NCBI RefSeq assembly: GCF_943193015.1
Contig: NZ_CALPCM010000007.1
Location: 1 to 64,000, forward strand
Origin: Hominisplanchenecus_A murintestinalis
Lineage (GTDB): Bacteria > Bacillota > Clostridia > Lachnospirales > Lachnospiraceae
DNA: 64,000 bases
Direction: 5' to 3'
The notes below the pieces were generated by a model, which saw only the letters and a program-made list of their open reading frames with translations, was not told where the DNA came from and searched no databases. Positions 23,114 through 31,900 of this stretch are shown piece after piece. Position 1 is the stretch's first letter; each line of letters starts with the position of its first letter. Made by a program: the position numbers and the translations under genes.

Positions 23114-23881
23114 ATGGTTGAAACACTAAAGTCAGCGGTAAAAATGGTGGGATGGTATATAGGGGAAAGCTGGCAGCCCGCGCTGCTGCTTTTAGCGCTT
23201 CTGTATATCCTGCTGTCGAAGGAAGAAAAGGACAAGCGCCGTCTGTTTGCAGCCTATACGGGAATTTTTGCGGCGCTGTATTTTTGCCCTGTGACGGCGA
23301 AGATTATCATGGATTACTGCATTGGCGAGCTGGTTTACTGGAGGATGTTTTGGCTGCTGCCGATTCCTATGATTCTGGCGTATGCGGCCACGAGGATATG
23401 GAACAGGCAGAAGAGCAGGGCGCTGCGTGTGGGAACCCTGGCGGTTCTGGCAGCTCTTGTGGTACTGTCGGGAAGATGTGTTTACGGCTCAGACGGACCG
23501 TTCCAAAAGGCCGGGAATATTCTGAAGCTGCCTCCGGAGGTATGCTGGGCATGTGATATGATGAGGGAAAATGCACCAGAAGATGGGGAGATAAGGGTAA
23601 CGGCCCCGGAAGAGCTGGTGAGCTTCATCCGGCAGTATGCACCGGATATCAAACTGGCTTATGGCAGGCGGGGAAATACCAGCAGAAAGAAAAAGCGGCT
23701 GGCAGAGGAAATGCTGAAAGAGTCGCCGGATTTTCGGAAAATCGCCAGGATTTCCCGGAAGCTGGACTGCAATTTCCTGATTTACCCGGCGGATGAATGG
23801 CAGGATGAGAATATACAGGCGTTGGACTATGAGAGGGTCGGGAATGTAAATACCTATATTGTATATAGGGATGTGCGCTGA
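23114..23881 (+). CDS. Membrane protein of unknown function, companion of the upstream gene
   Basis: A 255-residue protein. About four hydrophobic segments occupy the first ~130 residues, followed by a soluble C-terminal domain (MRENAPEDGEIRVTAPEEL ... LIYPADEW ... NTYIVYRDV). This C-terminal form, ending in a short 'YIVYR' strand, is typical of the tail of large multispanning glycosyltransferase-like proteins. Together with the previous gene it may represent one ancestral protein split in two. GGTAGGAGGAAGC is a good ribosome site. Expression with its neighbour is likely. Confidence 0.55.
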   Translation: MVETLKSAVKMVGWYIGESWQPALLLLALLYILLSKEEKDKRRLFAAYTGIFAALYFCPVTAKIIMDYCIGELVYWRMFWLLPIPMILAYAATRIWNRQKSRALRVGTLAVLAALVVLSGRCVYGSDGPFQKAGNILKLPPEVCWACDMMRENAPEDGEIRVTAPEELVSFIRQYAPDIKLAYGRRGNTSRKKKRLAEEMLKESPDFRKIARISRKLDCNFLIYPADEWQDENIQALDYERVGNVNTYIVYRDVR

Positions 23882-23894
23882 CAGAGGAGGTTTT

Positions 23895-24024
23895 GTAACA
23901 GTTTAGCTCAGGACTTTGCACTTGCTGCAAGGCCCGTGAAATAGCGTTGTGGTTACGATGTTTTTGTTGTCATTTTATGGGTTTTAGTGTAAGATGGTAG
24001 CAGTGCAGGTATATAAACTGTTAC
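23895..24024. repeat. 130-bp intergenic element bounded by 11-bp inverted repeats, possible MITE
   Basis: GTAACAGTTTA (23895-23905) and its exact reverse complement TAAACTGTTAC (24014-24024) bound a segment with no coding capacity. It contains an inner hairpin (TTGCA/TGCAA) and T-rich tracts. No target duplication is evident. It lies between two cell-envelope operons. Confidence 0.4.
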
Positions 24025-24074
24025 GCAGATCTACAGCGTAAGCGGGCAGAGCCGCAGACGGCAAAGGAGAGAAT

Positions 24075-25463
24075 ATGGAACGCAGGGAAAAATATAAAAG
24101 AATTATCATGTTCTGCACATCCTTTCTTATTATGGCCATCCAGACAGGCGTGTACGCCTATGTGTGGTTTGAGCATTATGCAGATGCAGGTGTCATCGGC
24201 AAGGAGTTCTGGTACAGAGGAAATTATGTGGTTATCGGTCAGTATGCGCTGATGCTGTTCCTTTTTTATAAATTGTACGGCGGGTTTAAGGTAGGATATC
24301 TTCGGGTATTTGACGTTTTGTTTTCACAGATTCTGTCGGTATTGTGTGTGAATGTTATTACCTACCTGCAGCTTGCCCTGATCGGACACTGGAAGTTTGG
24401 CGCCCATGCGGCGCCCATCTTGGAGATGACGGTATTTAATCTGCTATTTGTATGCATATGGGTAGTGTTTATGCGTTGGATATATGCGAAGATTTATCCG
24501 CCCCGCCGGATGCTTCTGATTTATGGGGAGTACAGCCCGGTAGATTTGATTCAGAAGATATCATCCAGGGAAGATAAATATTATATCTGTGAAACTATCC
24601 ATATCAAAGAGGAAGAAAGTGTGCTGAAAGCAAAGATTGATGAGTATAGAAATATTATTCTGGGGGACATTCCGTCACATGAGAGGAATGTGCTGTTGAA
24701 ATATTGTTTCGAGAAAGATATCCGGTGCTACAGCATCCCAAAGCTTTCGGATATTATGCTGCAGAGTGCGGATAATATTCATTTGTTTGATACGACGCTG
24801 CTGCTGTTCCGCAACCGGGGATTGTCGGCGGAGCAGAGATTTGCGAAACGGCTGTTTGACGTAGCGGTCTCCCTGATTGGCACGGTGGCGGCGTCTCCGG
24901 TCATGCTGGTGATTGCAGTTCTGATAAAAGTTTATGATGGCGGTCCTGTATTTTACAGGCAGGAACGTCTAACCGAAGGTGGCAGAGTTTTCTATGTATT
25001 GAAATTCCGCAGTATGCGGGTAGATTCGGAGAAAGCAGGGGCGCGGCTTGCCGCAAAGCATGACAGCCGTGTGACGCCTGTGGGGAAGGTGCTTCGGAAT
25101 ATCCATTTTGATGAGCTTCCTCAGCTTTTTAACATCCTGAAGGGAGATATGTCGCTGGTAGGTCCGCGTCCGGAGCGTCCGGAGATTGCGGAGGAATATA
25201 AGCGAGATATACCGGAATTTGATTATCGGCTGAAAATGAAAGCAGGGCTGACAGGGTATGCGCAGGTATACGGAAAATATAACACCACACCCTATGATAA
25301 GCTGAAGCTGGATTTGACATATATTGAAAATTACAGTTTCTTTCTGGACATGAAACTGCTGTTTTTGACGTTTAAGATTCTTTTCCAGAAGGAAAATACC
25401 GAAGGGGTGGAACAGTGGCAGAAGACGGCGGCAACAAAGGAAAACAAGAAAGGAAGGAAGTAA
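24075..25463 (+). CDS. Polyprenyl-phosphate sugar phosphotransferase (WbaP/EPS initiating enzyme)
   Basis: A 462-residue exopolysaccharide glycosylphosphotransferase. The N-terminal half has four or five membrane helices and a CoA-binding-like region. The C-terminal bacterial sugar transferase domain has KRLFDV at its membrane entry, RSMRVDSEK, and FDELPQLFNILKGDMSLVGPRP with the catalytic DE and the GPRP motif. It moves a sugar-1-phosphate from a UDP-sugar to undecaprenyl phosphate to start a surface polysaccharide. AAAGGAGAGAAT precedes the ATG. It leads a cluster with two GT2 enzymes. Confidence 0.93.
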   Translation: MERREKYKRIIMFCTSFLIMAIQTGVYAYVWFEHYADAGVIGKEFWYRGNYVVIGQYALMLFLFYKLYGGFKVGYLRVFDVLFSQILSVLCVNVITYLQLALIGHWKFGAHAAPILEMTVFNLLFVCIWVVFMRWIYAKIYPPRRMLLIYGEYSPVDLIQKISSREDKYYICETIHIKEEESVLKAKIDEYRNIILGDIPSHERNVLLKYCFEKDIRCYSIPKLSDIMLQSADNIHLFDTTLLLFRNRGLSAEQRFAKRLFDVAVSLIGTVAASPVMLVIAVLIKVYDGGPVFYRQERLTEGGRVFYVLKFRSMRVDSEKAGARLAAKHDSRVTPVGKVLRNIHFDELPQLFNILKGDMSLVGPRPERPEIAEEYKRDIPEFDYRLKMKAGLTGYAQVYGKYNTTPYDKLKLDLTYIENYSFFLDMKLLFLTFKILFQKENTEGVEQWQKTAATKENKKGRK

Positions 25464-25474
25464 AAGGGGCATTC

Positions 25475-26260
25475 ATGCCCCTTGTTTCTGTGGTGATTCC
25501 TGCATATAACTGCAGCAGGACGCTGGGAAAGGCGATAGACTCTGCACTGGCACAGGATATCCCTTTGGAAGTTCTGGTGTTGGATGACTGCGGCGCAGAG
25601 AGCCTTGCGGAAATCATAGAGGGTTATCGGGTGAACCCGGCGGTTCGTTATGTAAAAAATGAAAGAAACCTGGGAGCTTGCGCATCAAGGAATATCGGCG
25701 TAGAGATGGCAAAGGGAAAATATGTGGCATTTCTGGATGCGGATGACTGGTGGGAAAAAGGAAAACTGCAAAAGCAGCTTCAGCGAATCCAGGAGACAGG
25801 TACGGTATTGTGTACAACGGCGCGCGAACTGGTTACTCCGGATGGAAGGCTTACCGGGAGAGTGATTCCGGTCACAGAGAAAATTACCTATCGGCAGATG
25901 CTGCGGGGGAACTGTATTAACTGTTCAGCTGTGCTGCTCCGCAGGGAGACAGCACAGGAGTTCCCCATGTGCCATGAGGACAGCCATGAGGACTATATTG
26001 CATGGCTTAAAATCTTAAAGAAATATGGAGAAGCCTGCGCGGTCAATGAGCCACTGCTCAAATACCGTTTGAGCAGCAGCGGAAAATCAGGGAATAAGCT
26101 GAAATCGGCAGGCATGACGTTCAAGGTTTACCGTTACATGGGATTTGGGATAGTGAAATCAGTCGGGTGCTTTTTGGGATATGCATGTCATGGACTGGGA
26201 AAATATGCGGGGGCACATCTGCGGGGACTGCGGAAAGGAGAGAAAAATGGGAGAAGTTAA
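25475..26260 (+). CDS. Glycosyltransferase family 2
   Basis: A 261-residue GT-A fold transferase: VSVVIPAYNCS at the N-terminus, then RNLGACASRNIG and the metal-binding FLDADDWW. It adds a sugar to a lipid-linked or protein acceptor in the cytoplasm. I start it at ATG 25475, which lies 11 bp after the sugar transferase stop and has AAAAGGGG upstream. The frame open from 25415 would overlap the previous gene and has a low-complexity leader. It ends 14 bp into the next gene, so the cluster is co-translated. Confidence 0.85.
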   Translation: MPLVSVVIPAYNCSRTLGKAIDSALAQDIPLEVLVLDDCGAESLAEIIEGYRVNPAVRYVKNERNLGACASRNIGVEMAKGKYVAFLDADDWWEKGKLQKQLQRIQETGTVLCTTARELVTPDGRLTGRVIPVTEKITYRQMLRGNCINCSAVLLRRETAQEFPMCHEDSHEDYIAWLKILKKYGEACAVNEPLLKYRLSSSGKSGNKLKSAGMTFKVYRYMGFGIVKSVGCFLGYACHGLGKYAGAHLRGLRKGEKNGRS

Positions 26261-27422
26261 GGTGTCGGTGATTGTTCCGGTTTATAATACGGGGGCTTAT
26301 CTGGAGCAATGCCTGAGTGGGATACAGGGACAGACATTGAAGGAAATCGAGATTATTTGTGTGGATGACGGTTCTTCGGACAATTCTGTAGAACAGATTA
26401 AGAAGCTGGAAAGTGAGGATGCCAGGCTGTGTTTGCTTACACAGAAAAACAGAGGCGGCGGTGCGGCCAGGAATGCGGGGATGCGGCATGCAAAAGGAAA
26501 ATATCTGGTATTTTTGGATTCGGATGATTATTTTCATCCGGAGATGTTGGAAAAGATGTATCTGCGCTGTGAGGAGGATGCTGCTCAGATTTGTGTGTGC
26601 AAAGCAAAATGTTACCATGAGGATTTGGGGTTTGAGACGCCGGAGCCGGCGTCTATGCGGGAGGAACTTTTGCCAGAGGGCGGGGTTTTTAATTGGAAAG
26701 ACATGCCGGAAACCATTTTTGATGCGTTTCATAACTGGCCGTGGAATAAGATGTTTCTGCGTTCTTTTATAGAAGAGAAGGGACTGAAATTTCAGGAAAT
26801 CCGGCGCACCAATGATTTATTTTTCACTTGTGCGGCGCTGACAGAGGCTGAGAGAATTGTCACGGTCCGGGAAGAGTTTGTGTATTACCGGGTGGGGATT
26901 GCCGGAAGCTGCCAGACGACAAACGGGGAGGCGCCGCTTGATTTCTTCCGGGCATTTCTTGCCTTGAAGGAATATCTGGAAGGAAAAGGAATCTTTGAAC
27001 AGGTGAAACGAAGTTTTGTGAACCATGCCTTGGACGGCTGTATGGCGAATTTGAACTCTCAGGAAGAAGGCAGGGCGCATGAAGAGCTTTATCGTAGATT
27101 TAAGGAAGGGCTGCTAAAACAGCTTGCAATCGACGGACAGCCTGAAGAATATTTTCATGAATATAACCGTCGAATGTACGGTTTCTACAAGGTGCTGCAG
27201 AATGGTGATTATCAGGACTTTCTGCGGTATCGGATTGGAGATTTGAAGGCAGAGAGGGACAGATGCCTAATCAGCGATCATCATGAGAAGGTGAAATTTG
27301 CCACAGGGATGCTGGGATACCGGCAGCAGAAACATGATCTGCTTGCCTGCCGGGAGTACCGGCTGGGCGCTAAGCTCTTATATGTTCCCTTGAAAATACG
27401 GGATATTATCCGAAAAAAATAG
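26247..27422 (+). CDS. Glycosyltransferase family 2
   Basis: A 391-residue GT2 enzyme with VSVIVPVYNTG, ICVDDGSSDNS, the GAARNAGM segment and FLDSDDYF. It shares a long middle pattern (WKDMP..IF, W.WNK, LKFQEIRRTNDL) with the transferase at 55177, so the two are paralogues. ATG 26247 has GGAAAGGAG in place; the longer reading from 26181 does not. It is the last gene of the cluster before a strong palindromic terminator. Confidence 0.85.
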   Translation: MGEVKVSVIVPVYNTGAYLEQCLSGIQGQTLKEIEIICVDDGSSDNSVEQIKKLESEDARLCLLTQKNRGGGAARNAGMRHAKGKYLVFLDSDDYFHPEMLEKMYLRCEEDAAQICVCKAKCYHEDLGFETPEPASMREELLPEGGVFNWKDMPETIFDAFHNWPWNKMFLRSFIEEKGLKFQEIRRTNDLFFTCAALTEAERIVTVREEFVYYRVGIAGSCQTTNGEAPLDFFRAFLALKEYLEGKGIFEQVKRSFVNHALDGCMANLNSQEEGRAHEELYRRFKEGLLKQLAIDGQPEEYFHEYNRRMYGFYKVLQNGDYQDFLRYRIGDLKAERDRCLISDHHEKVKFATGMLGYRQQKHDLLACREYRLGAKLLYVPLKIRDIIRKK

Positions 27423-27447
27423 GAAAAGGATTTCTTTTGAAGAAATG

Positions 27448-27475
27448 AATTCCCCGCAGCATGCTGCGGGGAATT
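27448..27475. terminator. Bidirectional terminator, 28-bp perfect palindrome
   Basis: Fourteen bp on each side with no mismatch (centre at GCA|TGC), between two convergent genes. A and T shoulders allow it to work on both strands. Confidence 0.85.
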
Positions 27476-27497
27476 TGATTTGGAAAAATTAGTTTCT

Positions 27498-28898
27498 TTA
27501 ATTTCCTATGCTTACTTCAGCAATGCGCGGATAACCCGAAAGATTCGTACCTTTTTTGAGTCTTTCAAATGCACGTACTTTATAGCGGAAGCCGCTTCCA
27601 TGAGGAGGCGTTTCTGTATAAGTAGTGTTGCTGCTGCCTGTAATAGTTTTTATGAGCACGAACTTTTCAGAGTTCTTTTTGCAGCGGTAAACATAGTAGC
27701 CGTCGGCGCGCGGAACTTTATTCCAGTTCAGGGTGACGTTACCGGCGTTTACGGAAGCGCGGAGCCGCGGCGACCTGGGACGGGCAATCCTTGCGCCGCT
27801 CAGTTTGCCATATATGCGTTTGCCGTTGGAGTCTGTGATATAAGCCCTGATTTTGTAGTAGGCAGTTTTTCCGTTTGCCTGCCGGATGTTGAGACAGGTG
27901 GTAGCGCTTCCTTTCTTAATCGTCTTTATAAGCTTATATTTGCCGCGCTTTGTCTGGCTGCGGAAAATCTGATAGCCCTTGGCTTTTGAAACCTTTTTCC
28001 AAACAAGCGTTACTTTTGAAGTGTTCTGGTATTTAGCAATAAATTTCTTGGTCGAAGCAGGCGGCAGGGTGACTTTCTTTACATCGCTGAACTTTCCGTA
28101 AGCTTTGCTGCCGTTTGCTGCTTTCTTGTATGCGCGCACCTTGAAAGAGTGGGTGGTGGCATATCCGAAATTCTTTGCATAATAGTTTACCGAAGGATCT
28201 GAAATAGTTTTTATTCCCTTATATTTTTTTGTTTTGGTGTTGTACTCATAAAGGACATAGCCTTCAGCGCCAATGATTTTTGACCATTTAAAGCGGATGC
28301 GCCGTGCGCCGGCTTTTACTGCAGTTTCCAGAACTGGTTTCTGCTCAAAATCCAGCCCTTCGGGAGCTTCCGGCTGGGACTGAACCAAAACAGGACTTGT
28401 GCTGAGCGGAACGGTCATAGCGCTTAGGCCGCTTCCGTCCACATATCTTACAACAGGCTCGTCGCTGCTGTCCATATCGCCGATGATTTCTACTTTTATC
28501 TGATATTCCTTGCTGGTGGGCTGCACGGACAAGGTTCCGAGCTTTGCATATTCGCTGTTTACGAAAATCTCCTGATTGTCTTTACCGGAGAGAATCAAAT
28601 CCACCTGATAGCTTCCGTTTGACGTTTTTGTAATGTCAGCATCTTTAATAAGGCTTTTGATGGAGTCCTCGAATTTAAAGGACGGCATTCCCATACTTCC
28701 GCTGTTTGCAGAGACAAGAAGCTGCAGGCGCAGAGAAGTGATGGTCTCTGTTTTCCCCTCCGGGATATCCAGAGAGATGCCTACGTCGTTTTTGTCAACG
28801 GTAAGGACGGCACTCTCGCTGTCTGCCGCCAGGGCGGACAGCGGGAATGCAGCAAGGAGAAGGAATGATGCTAATATATATTTTATCCAGTTTTTCAT
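27498..28898 (-). CDS. Secreted FN3-repeat protein with cohesin-like N-terminal domain
   Basis: A 466-residue exported protein. A signal peptide (MKNWIKYILASFLLLAAF, cut after ALAAD) is followed by a ~145-residue beta-rich domain (TSLRLQLLVSAN, SYQVDLILSG, YAKLGTLSV, YQIKVEIIG), whose strand pattern and 'LGTL' segment recall cohesins. Three fibronectin type III modules with YxIxRxxxKxGKYK-like strands follow. No sortase signal or SLH domain is seen. It starts 26 bp after the M60 metallopeptidase gene, which carries a dockerin, so a cohesin-dockerin partnership is plausible but unproven. ATG 28898 follows GGAGGTAGAG. The FN3 calls are firm; the cohesin call is inference. Confidence 0.75.
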   Translation of the reverse strand: MKNWIKYILASFLLLAAFPLSALAADSESAVLTVDKNDVGISLDIPEGKTETITSLRLQLLVSANSGSMGMPSFKFEDSIKSLIKDADITKTSNGSYQVDLILSGKDNQEIFVNSEYAKLGTLSVQPTSKEYQIKVEIIGDMDSSDEPVVRYVDGSGLSAMTVPLSTSPVLVQSQPEAPEGLDFEQKPVLETAVKAGARRIRFKWSKIIGAEGYVLYEYNTKTKKYKGIKTISDPSVNYYAKNFGYATTHSFKVRAYKKAANGSKAYGKFSDVKKVTLPPASTKKFIAKYQNTSKVTLVWKKVSKAKGYQIFRSQTKRGKYKLIKTIKKGSATTCLNIRQANGKTAYYKIRAYITDSNGKRIYGKLSGARIARPRSPRLRASVNAGNVTLNWNKVPRADGYYVYRCKKNSEKFVLIKTITGSSNTTYTETPPHGSGFRYKVRAFERLKKGTNLSGYPRIAEVSIGN

Positions 28899-28924
28899 CT
28901 CTACCTCCATGTAATGCATAACTG

Positions 28925-31900
28925 TTAGTTTCCGGGAACGATACCGCCTGTCAGGGTGATATCCGGCAGGGAATCAGGGATGCTGATTACCGGAGTATCA
29001 CTGACGATACGTTCGCCTTCCAGAGTCAGCGCGTTATCGACGCGGAAAAGTTCACCGCGCACACCGCTGAGCTTTTTCAGGGAATCTTCGCTCCACTGGC
29101 CGGGTTCTACATAATATACCCAGGTTCCGGCGGAAGTCTCGCCAAGATTTCCGTGTTCAGGAACATTGGCGAGGATGACCTGCTTCGCAGAGACATTGCC
29201 ATCTTTTTCACCGATGACATTGCCTTCGGTGTCGTACAGCACTACCAGGTTGTAAGCAGGATTTCCCTTGTAGGTTCCGGTGAAAATCAGAGAACCGGCG
29301 GGGATAATATCGTCGGTTTGATTACCGTACTTAAAGTCTGCAGTAGATACGCCGATTGCCGGCTGGCCGCTGTCTGTGGACATAAACTCTAGGTTGTCGC
29401 CTGTCGGACCGCAGATTTCGATTTCTTTGATGGAAATATCCCCTGTCTGCGGAATGGTCAGCCTTACATACCGGGCGTCATAAGTGCCTATCCAGTCTGT
29501 CCTGGAGGCTTCTTCTACAGAGTCAAACCAGATCGTCTGTTCTTCTGCTCCGTTCAGCCCCGTGTAATCCGTTTTTACTGCTGTCCATGCAGTTCCGTCG
29601 CTGCTGACTTCTACAGTGACTTTTTCAAGTGCGTCTCCGTGATATTTCAGGGAAGTTACCTGTTCGGTTTTGCACATATCTACCGTGATAGAAGCGTTGC
29701 CGCCGCTGGTTCCATGATAAGTGCCGTTGTCTGTTTTGTCATTATCCAGAATCCTGTCAATGGTGTGATGCGTCTGAGCGGTAACTCCTGAAGGATTCTG
29801 CTCATTATAACCGCTGTCAGGGTCGTCTGCATCCGGCTCAATAGCCGTATCATCTGTAGATGTCATGGTAGTCTCAACACTCCAAAGCGATTTGTCCAGC
29901 ACACCGTCGGTCTGGATTTTTACGGAACCTGCCGAGACGATATTAGAGTAGTTTAGGAACTTATCTACAGCACGCACCTCATATTCCATTACCCGGTTGT
30001 TAATAGAGGAAATCGTGTCTGTGTATACCGTAGACTGTGCCGTGTTAATCGGCTGGAATCCTACGATTTCCGTTTTCTTTTCACCGTTAAAAATCATGCT
30101 GCGGCTAATTTCGTAGCCCAGGATTAAATCAGCGTCTTTCGAGGTGGAAATTGTAACTTCTGCCCGGTTTGCGTTTGCTGTTACGGCAGCAGATACGGCA
30201 TCCTGGTCTTTGATCGTGCCTGCTTCGTCCGGATGGGTAACGCGGTAGGAACGGGCATCCTGATTGATATAATAGAGTGCTTTTGTATCCTCTGCGCCGT
30301 ATTTTTCAGCATAGGCGATGGTGTCTGCGTCAGGCACCATACCCCAGCGGCGGAAGAACGGAAGGATGTTCCTGTTTGCTGCCGCGCACGAGAGGCGCAT
30401 CAGGTTCTGCTCGGAACCGCCGTTTAAGGTTAATCCCGCCTGCGGCGCTTTTGCCGGGTTTCTGGAGTAAGTGTCTACCCTTGCAAAGAACAGGCTGTTA
30501 AACTGTTCTTCGTAATCAGTAAAAATGTGCCTGTCGTCGGTGTTGTCATCGAAGGCCAGATGAAGCTGCCAGTACAGCGCCAGCTGGGTAAATACATTAG
30601 GAGCGCGTCCTATGGTACCGGAAGTAACTTTCTTGTATACATTTTCATAAGTAAAACGCTGCGTGCCGGTGAGCAGCATCGCAAAATAGTTGTTTGTAAC
30701 TTCTGCAACGGCGTAAGTTCCCTGGTTAATGTCATGACCGATTTCATGGGCGATGCCCCAGCCGAGACCGTTCCAGGAGTCAGGGGTGAGTACCGTCGAG
30801 CCCCATTCTATACCAATATGATTTCCTGAGGCGTACATAAATGCTCCGGCGAACATCCTCATGTAACGGATATTCAGATGCTGTGCCGGGAGGGCATTGT
30901 TTCCTCTGTCGGTTCCTGCGCTGTCGCTCAAGCCTTTGTGCTGGTAGAACAGCGTCATGGTATCTTCCATAGCCCTCAAAGCGTTGTCAAGTTTCGTAAC
31001 TTTGTCGGTGGCATTCTGTATTCCGGCCCAAATCTGTGTGGCAGGGAGGGAATACATCATCTGATCCATCATGATGTCAGTGCTGTTCAAGATGCAGTTT
31101 GTCTGATCGTAATCGTAATCTACATTCTTTGTGCCGGTATGCAGGTCATTATGCTTTGTCTGGATAGTGCCTACATAATTCTGCAATTCTGTTATATAGG
31201 TGCGGATGGCTTCGGTTCTTTCTGCCCCGCTCTTTTTGAATACATTCAGCGCCGGTATGTCGCTGCCGCCGCTGATACGTACAGCGTATTTATCGGAAGG
31301 ATTATTTCCGGTGTATGCGATATAGAGCTGTCCGCCCCGCTCGAAATCTTTGGTAGTAATCTGCGGAACTGTAATTTCATTCCTTCCTACTTTCAGGTTT
31401 ACTGCGCGGGCGAGGGTGCTGGCTTCTGCATGGTACTGTGTAAATACAAGCTGCAGGCTGGCATTCTGTCCGGTTCTCAGTGTATTATGCCCTACATATA
31501 CCAACAGGGTTTCGCCCATATATGCGGTTTTTCCAAGAGGCTGCCATGCATTCAGGCCGCCAAATCCCAGATGAGAATCTTTCCTTCCGGTGATCCGGTT
31601 ATCTACTTCATAAGCAGGCGCGAGATTTGCCGCCAGGATTTCGCGGGCAGTCTTTATTTCCAGAGCCAATTCTGCAAAAAGAGGATGTTTTTCACCTGTT
31701 GCCGGATCCGGAGTATTTAAGCGTTCTTCCAAGGTGTTAATGGTGTCTTCTGTTACCTCTGCTTTCAGGGTAGTATGCATTTCATCCTCGTACAGTCCCA
31801 TAATATCATCATCCAGGGAGTCATAATGATGGAAATGGATTTCTCCTACCCGGAGGTCGCGGGCGCCGCTGGCTTTTCCGATACACAGACGGATTTTATT

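Noticed and set aside
27480..27989. Plus-strand ORF of 169 residues opposite the FN3 protein
   Set aside because: It lies over the FN3 modules and the terminator, with no recognisable protein features.
30878..31720. Plus-strand ORF of 280 residues opposite the M60 gene
   Set aside because: Antisense of the peptidase domain, with no plausible start signal or family.
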